A stretch of DNA of 64,000 nucleotides from Geobacter sp. (GTDB lineage: Bacteria > Desulfobacterota > Desulfuromonadia > Geobacterales > Pseudopelobacteraceae), in contig PJFB01000006.1 of the NCBI GenBank assembly GCA_003574895.1, positions 62,001 to 126,000 of the forward strand, written 5' to 3'. Every line of letters starts with the position of its first letter. Positions within the stretch are counted from its first letter, which is position 1. The notes beneath the pieces are model-generated. The model worked only from the letters and a program-made list of their open reading frames with translations. It made no database searches and had not been told where the DNA came from. Both the position numbers and the translations under genes were made by a program. Shown here one piece after another: positions 63,274 through 64,000 of this stretch.

Positions 63274-63957
63274 TCAAATATCGATATGCTGCATTGTGGC
63301 CTTGGAAACACCTCCACCCATCAAGACTTTGCCACCATATTCGGCGTTCTTGCTCACCAGTTTCTCGGCTGCCCCCGCATCTTTTTTCCGGAAGGCCTCC
63401 AGAATCTTTTCATGTTCCTGGACCGATATTTTCATCCTGTTCGGCATGGAAAGAGACATTAAACGAAGGCGCTGAAAACGTGTAACCAGGCTGGTAATCA
63501 GGTCACGCAGCTTCTCGTTATCGGCGGCCTTGATGAACAGGTCATGAAAGTCGCTGTGAACCCTGAAAAAGGTTTTAATATCGTTCGTGCTTGCCAGCTC
63601 CGAAAGACGGTTATTGATAGCCTGAAGCCGGTCCAACTCTTTTTCCGTCAATTTTTCACAGGCCCTTCGTGCAGCATATCCTTCCAGAATGCTCTTTATG
63701 GCGTAGAATTCCTCCACGTCCTTCTGGTTGAACTCGCGGACCACGGCACCACGGCGGGGGATAACCGAAAGATAGCCCTCGGATTCCAACTGACGGAAAG
63801 CTTCACGAATCGGAGTTCGACTGATGCCGTAGCGCTCGGCCAGTTCGGGTTCCGAAACCCTGCTGCCGGCCTTGAGAGAACCGGCGATGATGGCATCGCG
63901 TATGTTCTCCAGGATTTTTTCCCGCAGCGTGAGGTGTTTTTCAGCGATTCTCTTCAT
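63274..63957 (-). CDS. GntR/FadR-family transcriptional regulator
   Basis: A 227-residue regulator with an N-terminal winged HTH (REKILENIRDAIIAGSLKAG, then ISRTPIREAFRQLESEGYL) and a helical FCD effector domain with metal-type His (FRVHSDFHDLFIKAA, QEHEKILEAF). It lies 10 bp before selA on the same strand, so it may be co-transcribed with, or control, the selA-ispD operon. ATG 63957 has GGAG at 9 bp; a TTG at 63972 is less likely. Confidence 0.92.
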   Translation of the reverse strand: MKRIAEKHLTLREKILENIRDAIIAGSLKAGSRVSEPELAERYGISRTPIREAFRQLESEGYLSVIPRRGAVVREFNQKDVEEFYAIKSILEGYAARRACEKLTEKELDRLQAINNRLSELASTNDIKTFFRVHSDFHDLFIKAADNEKLRDLITSLVTRFQRLRLMSLSMPNRMKISVQEHEKILEAFRKKDAGAAEKLVSKNAEYGGKVLMGGGVSKATMQHIDI

Positions 63958-63984
63958 AACTAGGGGCTCCAAAGAAGTTTTACC

Positions 63985-64000
63985 TATTGTATACTGTATA
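63985..64000. promoter_or_regulatory. TATTGTATAC-type element upstream of the GntR gene
   Basis: The window ends in ATTGTATACTGTATA, containing GTATAC palindromes typical of GntR-family operators, 28 bp upstream of the gntR start. The rest of the site is outside the window. Confidence 0.4.

Overview
The window looks like a chromosomal segment of a Geobacteraceae-type deltaproteobacterium (Desulfuromonadales). The signs are an ExtH/ExtI-like rhodanese lipoprotein plus porin pair, a GEMM-I riboswitch of the type common in Geobacter, multiheme c-type cytochromes, a heterodisulfide-reductase/Flx electron-transfer operon, selA, and a moderately GC-rich coding background. The species cannot be fixed from sequence alone. 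Gene calls rest on reading translated frames, ribosome-binding sites and family motifs; no search was run.

Layout. 0-4.1 kb: an ArsR-regulated permease (partial), then an ExtI-like porin and ExtH-like rhodanese lipoprotein divergent from a LysR regulator. 5.4-11.3 kb: dodecin, a coiled-coil protein, an S41 peptidase, an EmrAB-type efflux pair and a lipoprotein. 11.5-22.8 kb: chemoreceptor, outer-membrane protein, a 43-residue secreted peptide, DUF4197 protein, MATE exporter, KatG, a PAS-GGDEF diguanylate cyclase and a LysE-type exporter. 23.3-28.0 kb is accessory: a GEMM-I riboswitch with its own terminator in front of a 51-residue lipoprotein stub, then an AT-richer four-gene cassette (zinc-ribbon/TM2 protein, PLDc_N/zinc-ribbon/pilin-like fusion, exported TPR-Ppx/GppA-like protein, small secreted protein). 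28.0-32.5 kb is a scarred island ending at tRNA-Asn(GTT): IS630 transposase remnant, truncated ImmA-like peptidase, MqsA-like antitoxin with DUF4258-like partner, HsdR remnant, Fic protein with an altered catalytic motif, phosphoesterase remnant and serine-recombinase remnant.

32.7-39.2 kb: OsmC, FmdB-type zinc ribbon, and a TetR-TolC-HlyD-permease-ATPase tripartite export operon. 39.4-47.3 kb: one long respiratory cluster: Rieske, cytochrome b and a pentaheme cytochrome (quinol-oxidising bc-type complex), Sco, caa3-type oxidase subunits I, III, IV and a diheme subunit II, and heme-O synthase. With KatG and a ferritin-like protein this suggests real oxygen handling.

48.6-56.8 kb: an hdrC-hdrB-(CheY-like regulator)-hdrA-mvhD-Fe/S-Fe/S-unknown-FAD/NAD operon, that is, a Flx-Hdr type (probably electron-bifurcating) complex, punctuated by a recurring hairpin repeat. 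57.0-64.0 kb: a large protein of unknown function, a DsbC-like protein, and a coupled selA-ispD-REC/histidine-kinase operon preceded by a GntR regulator.

The most promising novel items are the exported TPR-Ppx/GppA fusion and its cassette, the riboswitch with a stub gene, the hairpin repeats plus embedded response regulator in the Flx-Hdr operon, and two intergenic repeat families.
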